Source: Fodinicola acaciae (GTDB lineage: Bacteria > Actinomycetota > Actinomycetes > Mycobacteriales > HKI-0501). Taken from it: a DNA stretch of 64,000 bases. Below the pieces are notes generated by a model. It made no database searches. It saw only the letters and a program-made list of their open reading frames with translations, and was not told the DNA's origin. Made by a program: the position numbers and the translations under genes. This document shows, piece by piece, positions 1-7,861 of this stretch (position 1 is its first letter; each line of letters opens with the position of its first letter). Location of the stretch: contig NZ_WOTN01000001.1 of NCBI RefSeq assembly GCF_010993745.1, positions 2,731,235-2,795,234 on the forward strand, given 5' to 3'.

Positions 1-477
1 GGACCGTCCGCGGCCCGGTTCACCAAGCTGCTGGCCGGTTCGCAGATCCCGGCCGTCGAGGACGCCGACTTCCACACGGTCGCCTGGCGCAAGCTGCTCG
101 GCAACGCCGCCGCCAACCCGATCACCGCGCTCACCCTGCGCCGGCTGGACGTGATGGCCGAGCCGGACATCGTACGGCTGACCCGTGACCTGATCACCGA
201 AGCCGTCGCGGTGGGCAAGGCCGACGGCGCGAACTTCCGGGACGACGAGGTCGACGCGGCGACACAGCAATATCGCGCGTACGTCGGCAGCAACGGCGGC
301 GGCAGCTCGATGCTCTACGACCGGCTCGCCGGCCGGCCCACCGAGCACGAGTTCATCACCGGCGCGGTGGTCGAGCTGGGGGCCAGGCACGGCGTGCCGA
401 CACCGACCAACCAGGTGATCCTGGCCCTGATGCGCGCCTTGTCGTCAGAGCTGCCTGGTGGCCACGACCGCCGATAG
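1..477 (+). CDS. 2-dehydropantoate 2-reductase, C-terminal part (5' end outside window)
   Basis: The frame is open from base 1, so the gene begins upstream and the NADP-binding Rossmann half is missing. What remains is about 158 residues of the helical C-terminal domain of the ApbA/PanE family. It includes the stretch WRKLLGNAAANPITAL, which carries the Lys and Asn residues typical of the ketopantoate-binding site. Ketopantoate reductase reduces 2-dehydropantoate to pantoate with NADPH in the pantothenate/CoA pathway. Many actinomycetes have several paralogues, so the substrate of this copy is not certain. A SURF1 gene follows 68 bp downstream. Confidence 0.8.
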   Translation, partial: GPSAARFTKLLAGSQIPAVEDADFHTVAWRKLLGNAAANPITALTLRRLDVMAEPDIVRLTRDLITEAVAVGKADGANFRDDEVDAATQQYRAYVGSNGGGSSMLYDRLAGRPTEHEFITGAVVELGARHGVPTPTNQVILALMRALSSELPGGHDRR

Positions 478-545
478 GTCGGTGGCGCCGGTAGCGTCGA
501 TGAGCCGGCACCGGAGCGCCGGTCGCGCTGGCGTACCGTGACAGT

Positions 546-1334
546 GTGTTGGCGTTTCTCCGCAAGCCGAAGTGGCTGCTGCTCGGCGCACTCGTCGTCG
601 TCATGGTCGTCGCGTTCATCAGCCTCGGTTTCTGGCAGCTCGGCAGACTGCAGCAGGTACGCGACGAAAACCAGCACATCCTGGCGACCCGGGCGGCGGT
701 CAGCACGCCGGTCCAGCAGCTGATGCGAGTCGGCGCGCCACCTGCCGCGGCAAACGAATATCGCAAGGTCACCGCGACCGGCCGGTGGGACACCGCACAC
801 CAGATCCTGGTCCGCTATCGCCAGATCGCCGACGACAACGGCCTGTACGTGCTCACCCCGCTGGTGCTGGCCGACGGCAACCGCGTGCTGATCGCCCGCG
901 GCTGGATCCCGCCGGGTCCCCGCGCGTCGATCGAGCAGCCGGTGCCGGCACCGGTCGCCGGCGCCGACGGCACGGTGACCGTCACCGGCCGGGTCCGGCT
1001 GCCGGAAGGCGGCGACCCGCACCAGACCACGGTCGGCAAGCTCGTGTCGGTGACCCGCATCGACCCGGCGACACTGCCGGCCGGCGGACCGGTCTACGAC
1101 GGATATGTCGAGCTGGTGAGCCAAAATCCACCGGTCACCGGCCAGCTGCCGCAGCTCATCCCGCAGGGCACGCTCAGCGAAGGAAACCACGAGTCGTACG
1201 CCTACCAGTGGTTCACCTTCGGCGTGATGGCGGTGGCCGGATACGTTTTGCTGGCGATGCTGGAAGTCCGGAAAAGGCGCCGGGAGCGCGCCAACCAGCC
1301 GGAGTCGCCAGAGCATGTCACAGTGGACGTATGA
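546..1334 (+). CDS. SURF1-family cytochrome oxidase assembly protein
   Basis: The product is 262 aa with the SURF1 layout. A transmembrane helix at about residues 11-29 runs into the signature GFWQLGR (28-34). A long extracytoplasmic domain follows, and a second helix lies near the C terminus (about 225-243), ahead of a basic tail. SURF1 helps insert heme a into subunit I of aa3-type oxidases at the membrane. The start is GTG; no strong ribosome site precedes it. The stop overlaps the ATG of the next gene (ATGA), so the two are probably translationally coupled. Confidence 0.85.
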   Translation: MLAFLRKPKWLLLGALVVVMVVAFISLGFWQLGRLQQVRDENQHILATRAAVSTPVQQLMRVGAPPAAANEYRKVTATGRWDTAHQILVRYRQIADDNGLYVLTPLVLADGNRVLIARGWIPPGPRASIEQPVPAPVAGADGTVTVTGRVRLPEGGDPHQTTVGKLVSVTRIDPATLPAGGPVYDGYVELVSQNPPVTGQLPQLIPQGTLSEGNHESYAYQWFTFGVMAVAGYVLLAMLEVRKRRRERANQPESPEHVTVDV

Positions 1335-1798
1335 CGCCATTCACTCCCGAGCGCGCGGCCGCCGGCGCACGCTGGCTGGCTGTCGGCCGCGCGGTCCTTG
1401 GCATCTCCGCCATGGTGGCACCGGAGCTGGTCGGCCGCAGCTGGATCGGCGCCGAGGCCGACCGCACCGGGTCGAAGGTGCTGGCCCGCGCGCTGGGTGG
1501 ACGCGACGTGGTGATCGGCCTCGGCACCCTCACCGCCATGGGTGAACAGGAAAACGACGACACGCTGGTGTCCGCGTCCCGGTGGATCGCCTTCGGCGGC
1601 CTTGCCGACCTCGCCGACTTCGCCGCGACCGTGCTGTCCTGGCGCAAACTGCCCAAGGCCAACCGCTGGCTGGTCGCTGGCCTCGCCGGCGCCTCCGCCG
1701 TCGCTTCGCTGATGATGGCGGCAAAACTCGTCGAGCCCGAGAAGGAAATCGAGGGTTTCGCCAGCGTCACCTTCGACGAGGAGTCGGTCAGCTACTGA
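1331..1798 (+). CDS. small membrane protein of unknown function
   Basis: The start ATG lies inside the SURF1 stop (ATGA overlap), which fixes the start although the same frame is open much further upstream. The 155-aa product has hydrophobic segments near residues 18-32, 55-65, 85-105 and 125-140. A conserved-looking stretch, ALGGRDVVIGLGTL, resembles small DUF4267-like actinobacterial membrane proteins. No catalytic motif is visible. The last 7 bases overlap the end of the convergent P450 gene. Function unknown. Confidence 0.75.
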   Translation: MTPFTPERAAAGARWLAVGRAVLGISAMVAPELVGRSWIGAEADRTGSKVLARALGGRDVVIGLGTLTAMGEQENDDTLVSASRWIAFGGLADLADFAATVLSWRKLPKANRWLVAGLAGASAVASLMMAAKLVEPEKEIEGFASVTFDEESVSY

Positions 1799-2982
1799 GC
1801 CCTGCTACTGATCAGTGGCAGCGTACGCGTCCCGGTCATCTCCGGTGTCGGCATGAACGTCGGCGGGTTCGCCTCGTCCGTACGCAGCACCGGAAAACGG
1901 TCGAGCAGGATGTCCAGCGCGACCCGTCCCTCCAGCCGGGCCAGCGGCGCACCCATGCAGAAGTGGTTGCCACGGCCGAAACCCATGTGCGGGTTGGGGT
2001 CGCGGGTCGGGTCGTACGTGTCCGGGTCGGCGAACACGCGCGCGTCCCGGTTGGCCGCGCCGAGCGAGATCCGCACCATCTGGTCGGCCGGGATCCTCTT
2101 GCCGGCCAGTTCCACCTCGCGGTTGGTGACCCGGTAGGTGGCGGTGAACGGCGTCAGGAAGCGCAACGACTCCTCGATCGCCAGCGGCAGCTTCGCGCGG
2201 TCGTCGCGTACCAGTTTTTGCTTGTCCGGATTGGCATCCAGACACAGGACGGTGTTGCCGAGCAACATCGTCGTGGTGACGTGGCCGGCCAGCAGCAGGA
2301 TGGTCGCGAACGTGACGATCTCCTGGTTGCTCAGCCGGTCGCCGTCGATCTCCGCGTGCACCAGCTGCGAAAGCAGGCCGTCGCCGGGTCGCTTGCGATA
2401 TTCCTCGGCACGGCCGCCGAGATACTCGAAGATCTCGTCCTGCGCCTTGACCTGTTTCGCGGTCTCCTCCGGGGTCGAGCCGCCGGTCTCGTCCTTCATG
2501 GAAAACTCGTTGCTCTGCTGGAAAAGGCTGTCGGCCCAGTCGCGGAACAGCTCGCGGTCGCTGACCGGCAGGCCGAGCAGCTCGGCGATCACGATGACCG
2601 GCAACGGATACGCGACGTCGGCGACCAGCTCAAGCCGGCCGCGGTCCATCGCGGCATCGAGCAACTCGTCGGTGATGGCGGCGATCCGCGGCTCCAGGTC
2701 GGCCACGATCTTCGGCGTGAACGCGTGGCTGACCAGCATCCGCTGCTTGCGGTGCTTGGGCGGGTCCATCCGCAGCAGGTTTCCCTGGTTGAACGGGTTG
2801 TCCTCGTACTGCGGGAAAAGCCGCATGATGTTGGCGGAGAAGACGGACGGGTCGCTGAGCGCCTGCTGCGCCTCCGGATGGCCGTAGACGACCCACATGC
2901 CAAGCTGTTCCTCGTACGCCACCGGACCGGCCGGCCGCTCGCCGCGGAGCCAGAACTGCGCTGGATGCACGTCCCATTTCAT
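1792..2982 (-). CDS. cytochrome P450
   Basis: This is a soluble class I bacterial P450 of 396 aa. It has the I-helix oxygen-activation motif AGHVTTT (near 232-238), the K-helix ExxR (EESLR, near 270) and the heme loop FGRGNHFCMG with the axial Cys near 341. The I-helix has His where most relatives have Glu or Asp before the Thr. The chosen ATG follows AGGAG with 6 nt spacing; the open frame upstream of it is spurious. It sits 31 bp after the ABC permease stop and appears to be the last gene of the run beginning at 6279. No ferredoxin gene is adjacent. The substrate cannot be told from sequence. Confidence 0.93.
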   Translation of the reverse strand: MKWDVHPAQFWLRGERPAGPVAYEEQLGMWVVYGHPEAQQALSDPSVFSANIMRLFPQYEDNPFNQGNLLRMDPPKHRKQRMLVSHAFTPKIVADLEPRIAAITDELLDAAMDRGRLELVADVAYPLPVIVIAELLGLPVSDRELFRDWADSLFQQSNEFSMKDETGGSTPEETAKQVKAQDEIFEYLGGRAEEYRKRPGDGLLSQLVHAEIDGDRLSNQEIVTFATILLLAGHVTTTMLLGNTVLCLDANPDKQKLVRDDRAKLPLAIEESLRFLTPFTATYRVTNREVELAGKRIPADQMVRISLGAANRDARVFADPDTYDPTRDPNPHMGFGRGNHFCMGAPLARLEGRVALDILLDRFPVLRTDEANPPTFMPTPEMTGTRTLPLISSRAQ

Positions 2983-3013
2983 CGAGATTCTCCTTGTCTT
3001 TCGTTGGAAAGGC

Positions 3014-3817
3014 TTAGCGACTGACAGCGGTCCGATAGAGCCAGGTGGCCACCGGAATGGAAATCGCCAGCAGCGCCACGGTCCACAGCAGCGCGGCCAC
3101 CACGGGATGCTGCAGTGGCCACGCGGTCGGCTCCGGCATGGCCGCGTTGGTGTTGCCGAAAAGTTCGCGTACGGCCTGGGTGAAGGCCGACACCGGGCTC
3201 CATTCGGCAATCGCGCGAAGCGGCTGCGGCAGTCCGCTGCTCTGCACGAACGTGTTGGCGACGAAGGTCAACGGAAACATCAGGACCATGCTGGCGTTGT
3301 TGAATGCCTCCGGCGTACGCAGCGCCAGGCCGACCATCACCACGACCCACGAAAAAACGTATCCGAGCAACAACAACATCACGAATCCGAGCACCGCCTC
3401 GGCCGGCGACGAGTGGATGCGCCAGCCGACGACCAGGCCGGTCACCGCCATCACCGCGAGGCTGACCGCGTTCATCAGCATGTCGCTGGTCGTACGCCCG
3501 ATCAGCACGGCCGCCGGCGACATCGGCAGCGAGCGAAACCGGTCGATGCTGCCCTTCTGCAGGTCCTCGATCAGGCCATAGCCGGACAGCTGCGCGCCGA
3601 AAATCGCCGTCTGCGCGAAGATCCCGGCGAGCAGGAACTCGCGATAGGACGTGCCAGGGATGTGGATCGCGCTGCCGAAAACATAGTTGAACAGCAGCAC
3701 GAACATGATCGGCGACAGCAGCAGGAACCCGAGCCAGTCAGGGGCGCGGCGGATCTTGAGCGTGTTGCGTTTGGCGATCGTCCATCCGTCAGTGATCGCC
3801 ATCGTCACAGCGGTCAT
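3014..3817 (-). CDS. ABC-2 type export permease, DrrB-like
   Basis: This 267-aa integral membrane protein has about six hydrophobic helices and the ABC-2 permease pattern: a cytoplasmic N-terminal helix, then FLLLSPIMFVLLFNYVFG and, further on, EDLQKGSIDRFRSLPMSPA, the coupling region of DrrB-like proteins. It would form the channel of an exporter with the ATPase encoded just upstream. The start ATG overlaps the ATPase stop (ATGA). Family members export anthracyclines and other hydrophobic compounds; the cargo here is unknown. Its place between the ATPase and a P450 suggests a link between export and oxidation. Confidence 0.9.
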   Translation of the reverse strand: MTAVTMAITDGWTIAKRNTLKIRRAPDWLGFLLLSPIMFVLLFNYVFGSAIHIPGTSYREFLLAGIFAQTAIFGAQLSGYGLIEDLQKGSIDRFRSLPMSPAAVLIGRTTSDMLMNAVSLAVMAVTGLVVGWRIHSSPAEAVLGFVMLLLLGYVFSWVVVMVGLALRTPEAFNNASMVLMFPLTFVANTFVQSSGLPQPLRAIAEWSPVSAFTQAVRELFGNTNAAMPEPTAWPLQHPVVAALLWTVALLAISIPVATWLYRTAVSR

Positions 3818-4776
3818 CGGGTCAGCTCCTTCGCGGTTTCGGCTTTGTGTCCGGTCAGGGAAAGGAAAACGTCGTCCAGGGTCGGCCGGCGCAGGCCCGC
3901 GTCGCTCACCTTGACGCTGACGTTGGCCAGCCGGCCGAGCGCCTCGGCCAGTGAGGCGGCGCCGCTGGCGACCGGTACGGTCACCCGCAGACCGCTGAGG
4001 TCGGTCTGCATTTCGCCGACCGCCAGCGGTTCCAGCGCATAGCAGGCGGTCTGCAGGTCGGCCGCGCTGGTCACGGTCAGCTCGATCCGGTCGCCGCCGA
4101 TCTGGTCCTTGAGCTGGTCGGCGGTGCCGAGCGCGATCACGTGGCCGTGGTCGACCACCGCGATCCGGTCGGCCAGCCGGTCGGCCTCCTCCATGTACTG
4201 CGTGGTCAGCAGCAACGTCGTGCCACCTGCGACCAGCTCGGAAATCACGTCCCACAAAGCGATCCGCGCCCGCGGGTCGAGGCCGGTGGTCGGCTCGTCC
4301 AGAAACAGCACCGGCGGGTTGGCGACCAGCGCGGCGGCCAGGTCGACCCGCCGCCGCATGCCGCCGGAATAGCCCTTCACCGGACGGTCGCCGGCCTCGG
4401 CCAGGTCGAAACGCTCCAGCAGCTCGCGTGCGCGCTGTCTGCTGCGCCGCCGGCCGAGGTGATAGAGCCGGCCGACGATCTCCAGGTTTTCCGCGCCGGT
4501 CAGGTAATCGTCGACCGCGGCGTACTGACCGGAGACGCCGATCCTGGTGCGCAGCTTGGCGGCCTGCGTCGCCACGTCGAAACCGGCGACCTTCGCGCGG
4601 CCGCCGTCGAGTTTCACCAGCGTGGTGAGAATCCTGACGGTGGTGGTCTTTCCGGCGCCGTTCGGGCCGACCAGACCGAAGACCGTCCCTTCCGGCACGG
4701 ACAGGTTCATGCCGTCCAGCGCCACGATTTTGCCGTACTTCTTGGCCAGACCTTCGGCCACGATCGCTTCGGCCAC
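3814..4776 (-). CDS. ABC exporter ATP-binding protein, DrrA-like
   Basis: The product is 320 aa. Walker A GPNGAGKTT is near residues 37-45, the signature YSGGMRRR near 134, Walker B VLFLDEPTTGLDP near 155, and the H-loop position is Gln (TTQYMEE), as in the DrrA class. A C-terminal domain of about 100 residues follows, as in daunorubicin-resistance ATPases. I chose the GTG at 4776 because AGGAAGGA stands 7 nt before it; an in-frame ATG 33 nt upstream (4809) has no ribosome site. It is coupled to the permease by an ATGA overlap and lies 114 bp after the DUF4097 gene. Confidence 0.92.
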   Translation of the reverse strand: MAEAIVAEGLAKKYGKIVALDGMNLSVPEGTVFGLVGPNGAGKTTTVRILTTLVKLDGGRAKVAGFDVATQAAKLRTRIGVSGQYAAVDDYLTGAENLEIVGRLYHLGRRRSRQRARELLERFDLAEAGDRPVKGYSGGMRRRVDLAAALVANPPVLFLDEPTTGLDPRARIALWDVISELVAGGTTLLLTTQYMEEADRLADRIAVVDHGHVIALGTADQLKDQIGGDRIELTVTSAADLQTACYALEPLAVGEMQTDLSGLRVTVPVASGAASLAEALGRLANVSVKVSDAGLRRPTLDDVFLSLTGHKAETAKELTR

Positions 4777-4890
4777 GGCGGTTCCTTCCTGTTTTCGCGC
4801 AGGGGTCATCGCGGAATGTGGTGGTGCCTGAAAAAGGGTGTGAAGTCTCCAGCCACCGGCTTTTCCGGCGACTGTCAGGGAAAACTCGGG

Positions 4891-5730
4891 TCAGGGACGG
4901 CGGATGGAAATGTCGCCGTAGTTCGTACGGGCACGCACCTCGACGGTGTCCCCGGCGCCGTCCGGCCGGTCGGCTTCCTCGAGGTAGTTGCGTACGGTGC
5001 CGTTCTTGGAAAACAGGTCGAGCCAGGCCGCGGTGCCTTCCCGGATGCCGAGGTCGATGCGGCCGTAGGCGGTCTGGATGTTGACCTCGCCGCGCACCAG
5101 CTCGCCGATCCGTACGCCACCGGACGCGGTCGTCGCGGTCACGTCGCGCAGCGCCCGGTCGATGGTCAGGTCGCCGTGCGCGCCGCTCAGCTTCACGTCG
5201 CCTTCGACCGCGCCGAGGCTGATGTCGCCGGAGGAGTTCTGGATGGTCGCCGAGCCGGCCACATCGCCGATCCGGATGCGACTCGACGCGCTGCTGACCT
5301 CCACGTCACCGTCCACGTCGCCGGCGACGATGCTGCCGTGCGCCGACTGCACGTCCAGCCGGCCGGTGTCGCCGAGTTGCACGTCGCCGCCGGCGGCCTG
5401 GATGGTGCAGTCGCCGAGCCGGCCGTCGGTCTGGATGCCGGCCCAGGCCGCCTCGGCCTGCAGCGTCGAACCGGTCGGCACCTCGATCGTCACGTCGATC
5501 GAGCCGCCGCGGCCGAACATGATCATCCGCTTCGGCGCGCGTACGACCAGCTGGCCTTTCACCAGCTCGACCGTGGTCTGCTCAGCGGCCGTGACGTCGG
5601 CCTGCCGGTTGGGCCGGCTCGGCCGTACGTCCACCACCGTGTCGGTGCGGTCGCCGGCGATGACGCGCGCGTTGCCGTAGTTGATGGTCACCGAGACTGA
5701 AATCGGCTCAGGCGTGTCGAAAGTAGGCAT
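4891..5730 (-). CDS. DUF4097-type beta-repeat protein
   Basis: This 279-aa protein is made almost wholly of short beta-strand repeats ending in G-D-V or G-D-I turns (GDVQLGD, GDVDGDVEVSS, GDISLGAVEGDVKLS), the pattern of the DUF4097/adhesin-like beta-helix fold. It has no signal peptide or membrane helix, so it is probably cytoplasmic. It lies 42 bp after a HicB-like gene and just ahead of a DrrA/DrrB pair. I believe this arrangement recurs in actinomycetes, but that is from memory. No enzymatic residues are evident. A regulatory or scaffolding role for the exporter operon is only an inference. Confidence 0.85.
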   Translation of the reverse strand: MPTFDTPEPISVSVTINYGNARVIAGDRTDTVVDVRPSRPNRQADVTAAEQTTVELVKGQLVVRAPKRMIMFGRGGSIDVTIEVPTGSTLQAEAAWAGIQTDGRLGDCTIQAAGGDVQLGDTGRLDVQSAHGSIVAGDVDGDVEVSSASSRIRIGDVAGSATIQNSSGDISLGAVEGDVKLSGAHGDLTIDRALRDVTATTASGGVRIGELVRGEVNIQTAYGRIDLGIREGTAAWLDLFSKNGTVRNYLEEADRPDGAGDTVEVRARTNYGDISIRRP

Positions 5731-5772
5731 GGCAGTCCCTCCGGGTCTGCTGGAAAGGCGATCGAGTAGAGG

Positions 5773-6279
5773 TCAGCGGACCCAGCCGGTGTAGCGCTGG
5801 CCGCGGCCGGTTGGCGGTGACGGTGGCCGCGGCGTGGCGGCCGGCGCGGTGGCCGCGGCGAGCGCGCGTACCAACCAGGAGTTGACCGACAGGCCGGCCT
5901 TGCTCGCGGCCTCCTCGACGCGGACCTTGATGTGCTCGGGCAGCCGGAGGTTGATCCGCGCAGTGGAGCCGTCCTCGGCCTCCGGCACCGGCGGCAGCTC
6001 CTCGCGCGCGGCGGGCTGCTCCTCCGGCTGGTCGCTCGCCGGCAGTGCGACCACGAAGTCGGGGTCGAGGCCGCGCAGCCGCAGGTCGACCGACCCCGGC
6101 GCGAGGTCACGGGTGATCTCGTCGGCCGCGGCCGACAGCGCCTCCAGCAGCACCAGCCGGGCGGCCGACTCCAGCGGCCCGGTCAGCCGCTCGGCCATCG
6201 CGCGAGCCTCGTCACCTCCGGCTTCGGCGGCCACGGCAAGCTCGCGGCGTAGCTGCTCCACGTACGGCGTCAAATCCAT
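5773..6279 (-). CDS. HicB-like ribbon-helix-helix protein
   Basis: The product is 168 aa. The C-terminal third carries a ribbon-helix-helix signature (INLRLPEHIKVRVEEAA, then GLSVNSWLVRAL) like the DNA-binding end of HicB antitoxins. The N-terminal part is helical, and a central region (DLRLRGLDPDFVVALP) may be the remnant of the HicB partial RNase-H-like fold. No hicA toxin gene is next to it, so it is better read as a repressor of the operon it heads (DUF4097, exporter, P450) than as an antitoxin. The start is the ATG before DLTPYVEQL, chosen over an upstream in-frame ATG at 6309. Confidence 0.8.
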   Translation of the reverse strand: MDLTPYVEQLRRELAVAAEAGGDEARAMAERLTGPLESAARLVLLEALSAAADEITRDLAPGSVDLRLRGLDPDFVVALPASDQPEEQPAAREELPPVPEAEDGSTARINLRLPEHIKVRVEEAASKAGLSVNSWLVRALAAATAPAATPRPPSPPTGRGQRYTGWVR

Positions 6280-6340
6280 GGCACTACTATGACACCACGA
6301 TGACGCCAACGCAAGCCGTCATGGTGCCATCCACTCGGAC

Positions 6341-6397
6341 GGTCGCATGGCCACCATGCGTGCGTCCAGCGCGGGCATGGCCACCATGCGTGCGTCC
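6341..6397 (+). repeat. two direct copies of a CATGGCCACCATGCGTGCG repeat
   Basis: Two copies of GCATGGCCACCATGCGTGCG lie about 30 bp apart (6345-6364 and 6375-6394) in the gap between the HicB-like gene and the M48 protease gene. A third copy starts near 6560 and a fourth, inverted, ends at 6610. The unit contains the partial palindrome CATGGNNACCATG. No long reading frame explains it. Confidence 0.8.
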
Positions 6398-6408
6398 GGC
6401 CGTGAGCG

Positions 6409-6552
6409 GTGGTCACCTTGCGGAAACCTTGCAGCGAACCAGTCGCCGGCCAGTACTTCAACGACTACTACCAGAGCGCGTACAACGGCAACGCGCAGGA
6501 CAATAGCTGGCTCGACCCCACCCACCCCAACGTCGAGCAGCCGCACAACTGA
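6409..6552 (+). pseudogene. orphan coding tail (possible gene remnant) between repeats
   Basis: One forward frame reads PVAGQYFNDYYQSAYNGNAQ and continues DNSWLDPTHPNVEQPHN to a TGA. This polar, aromatic- and Asn/Gln-rich stretch looks like the true C terminus of a protein, not a shadow frame. There is a stop 3 bp upstream of a GTG at 6409, so at most about 47 residues are encoded, and there is no ribosome site. It is bracketed by copies of the CATGGCCACCATGCGTGCG repeat. I read it as the tail of a gene whose body was lost, possibly by repeat-mediated deletion. It could also be a small gene. Confidence 0.35.
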
Positions 6553-6557
6553 CCGGT

Positions 6558-6610
6558 GGTCGCATGGCCACCATGCGTGCGCCAGACGCACGCATGGTGG
6601 CCATGCGACC
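6558..6610. repeat. perfect inverted repeat, 24-bp arms
   Basis: Arms at 6558-6581 and 6587-6610 are exact reverse complements around the 5-nt loop CCAGA; each arm contains the CATGGCCACCATGCGTGCG unit. It lies 9 bp beyond the stop of the minus-strand M48 gene, so the transcript could use it as a terminator, although no T-run follows. It is also the inverted form of the repeat seen at 6341-6397. Confidence 0.9.
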
Positions 6611-6619
6611 AATAACGGG

Positions 6620-7741
6620 TCAGGTGGGCGGTGGTGGCGGAGCGGTGTCGTCGCGTGGAGGCTCGTGGTCGGTGGTGTCGGTCCATGGCGCGCCAGTGCC
6701 GCGCGAGCTGCTCGATGACGAGCTGGTCATCCAGTCGCGTACGCGCGTCGCGGCGCCGGCGAACAGGCCGCCGACGTCGTTCATCGCCTTGTTGAGCGGA
6801 TCCTGCGAGGTGGTGAAGGCCTCCTTATACGACCGCGCCGCCGCCTTCACCTCGTCGCTGATCGGCGTGGACGCGTCGTCGGAGCGGCGCGGATAGTCGC
6901 CGGCCAGGATCTGCGCGTACGTCTCGCTGGCCGCCCATTTCTGCAGCTCAGAGGCGCGCATCGCGGCGAGCGGATGGGTCTGGCCGGACAGGTGCAGCAG
7001 CTTCAGGATGCTGTCCCGGATGTCGCCGCCGGACTCGTACTCGTTCGCCTGGTCGAGGAAGCCGGACACGTCCATCTCGTCCGGATCGGTCGCGCCGGCC
7101 AGCATCGCGTGCACGCGCAGAGCGGCCTTCGCGTCCTGCACGCACAGCAGGCCGGCGCGGTCGCAGGACAGCTCGGACTTGCGGAACCATTCCTGCAACG
7201 CCAGGATGATCGCGCGCAGGCCCCAATAGCCCAGCGGCATCCAGGCGAAGTTTTGCGCGAGCTGGATCAACCACAGCAGCATCGTGCGATAGAGCGCGTG
7301 GCCGGACAGCACATGCCCCATCTCGTGGCCGACGACGAACCGCAGGCCATCGTCGTCGCACAGCTCCAGCAGACCGGTGGTGATGGTGATGATCGGCGTG
7401 TCCAGGCCAATCGCCATCGCCTGCGGATTCGGGTCGCGGACGACGAACATCTCGGGCACCGGCGCGATGTCCAGCGTGGTCGCCGTCTCGTTGCGGATCT
7501 GGTCGAGCACCGGATATTGCCGCGGCGACACGCGTACGTGCGAGGCGAGCGCCAGCAGCCGTACGCTCCGCTCGCCGACGGCGCCGGAGATCGCCTTCAG
7601 GACCTTGTCGAAACCGGGCACCGAGCGCAGCGCCACCAGCGCGCCGCGGTCGGCGGGATGCTCGTACGCACGTGGACTTATCCCCGGAAATCGCGTACGC
7701 GACGACAAACTCTTCGCTCGTGCGGCGTCGCCAACACTCAT
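6620..7741 (-). CDS. M48-family zinc metalloprotease
   Basis: This 373-aa protein resembles the Ste24/HtpX superfamily. The zinc motif HEMGH is near residues 139-143, with the third ligand Glu in KSELSCDRAG near 188. A hydrophobic segment follows HEMGH (TMLLWLIQLAQNFAWMPLGYW), and another lies near IILALQEW. The C terminus has a run of eight serines and a proline-rich tail (DDTAPPPPPT), probably disordered. GGAGG stands 6 nt before the ATG. Such peptidases act in membrane protein quality control; the substrate here is unknown. Confidence 0.9.
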   Translation of the reverse strand: MSVGDAARAKSLSSRTRFPGISPRAYEHPADRGALVALRSVPGFDKVLKAISGAVGERSVRLLALASHVRVSPRQYPVLDQIRNETATTLDIAPVPEMFVVRDPNPQAMAIGLDTPIITITTGLLELCDDDGLRFVVGHEMGHVLSGHALYRTMLLWLIQLAQNFAWMPLGYWGLRAIILALQEWFRKSELSCDRAGLLCVQDAKAALRVHAMLAGATDPDEMDVSGFLDQANEYESGGDIRDSILKLLHLSGQTHPLAAMRASELQKWAASETYAQILAGDYPRRSDDASTPISDEVKAAARSYKEAFTTSQDPLNKAMNDVGGLFAGAATRVRDWMTSSSSSSSRGTGAPWTDTTDHEPPRDDTAPPPPPT

Positions 7742-7861
7742 CTATTGCCTCCTCGCGAGTGCAACCGAGTCTATGCCGCCGGTCACACCCACCCGCCGGC
7801 TTCGCTGGCTCGGTGCCCGTAGGGTGGCGGGAAACAGCAGCGGAGTCTCTGGGGGAAGCAC

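Noticed and set aside
315-1340. 341-codon open frame antisense to the ketopantoate reductase and SURF1 genes
   Set aside because: It is a high-GC third-position shadow: arginine/alanine-rich, no motif, and it covers two well-supported genes.
5773-6279. HicAB toxin-antitoxin system
   Set aside because: No HicA-like small RNA-binding toxin gene is adjacent; the gap upstream holds only repeats.
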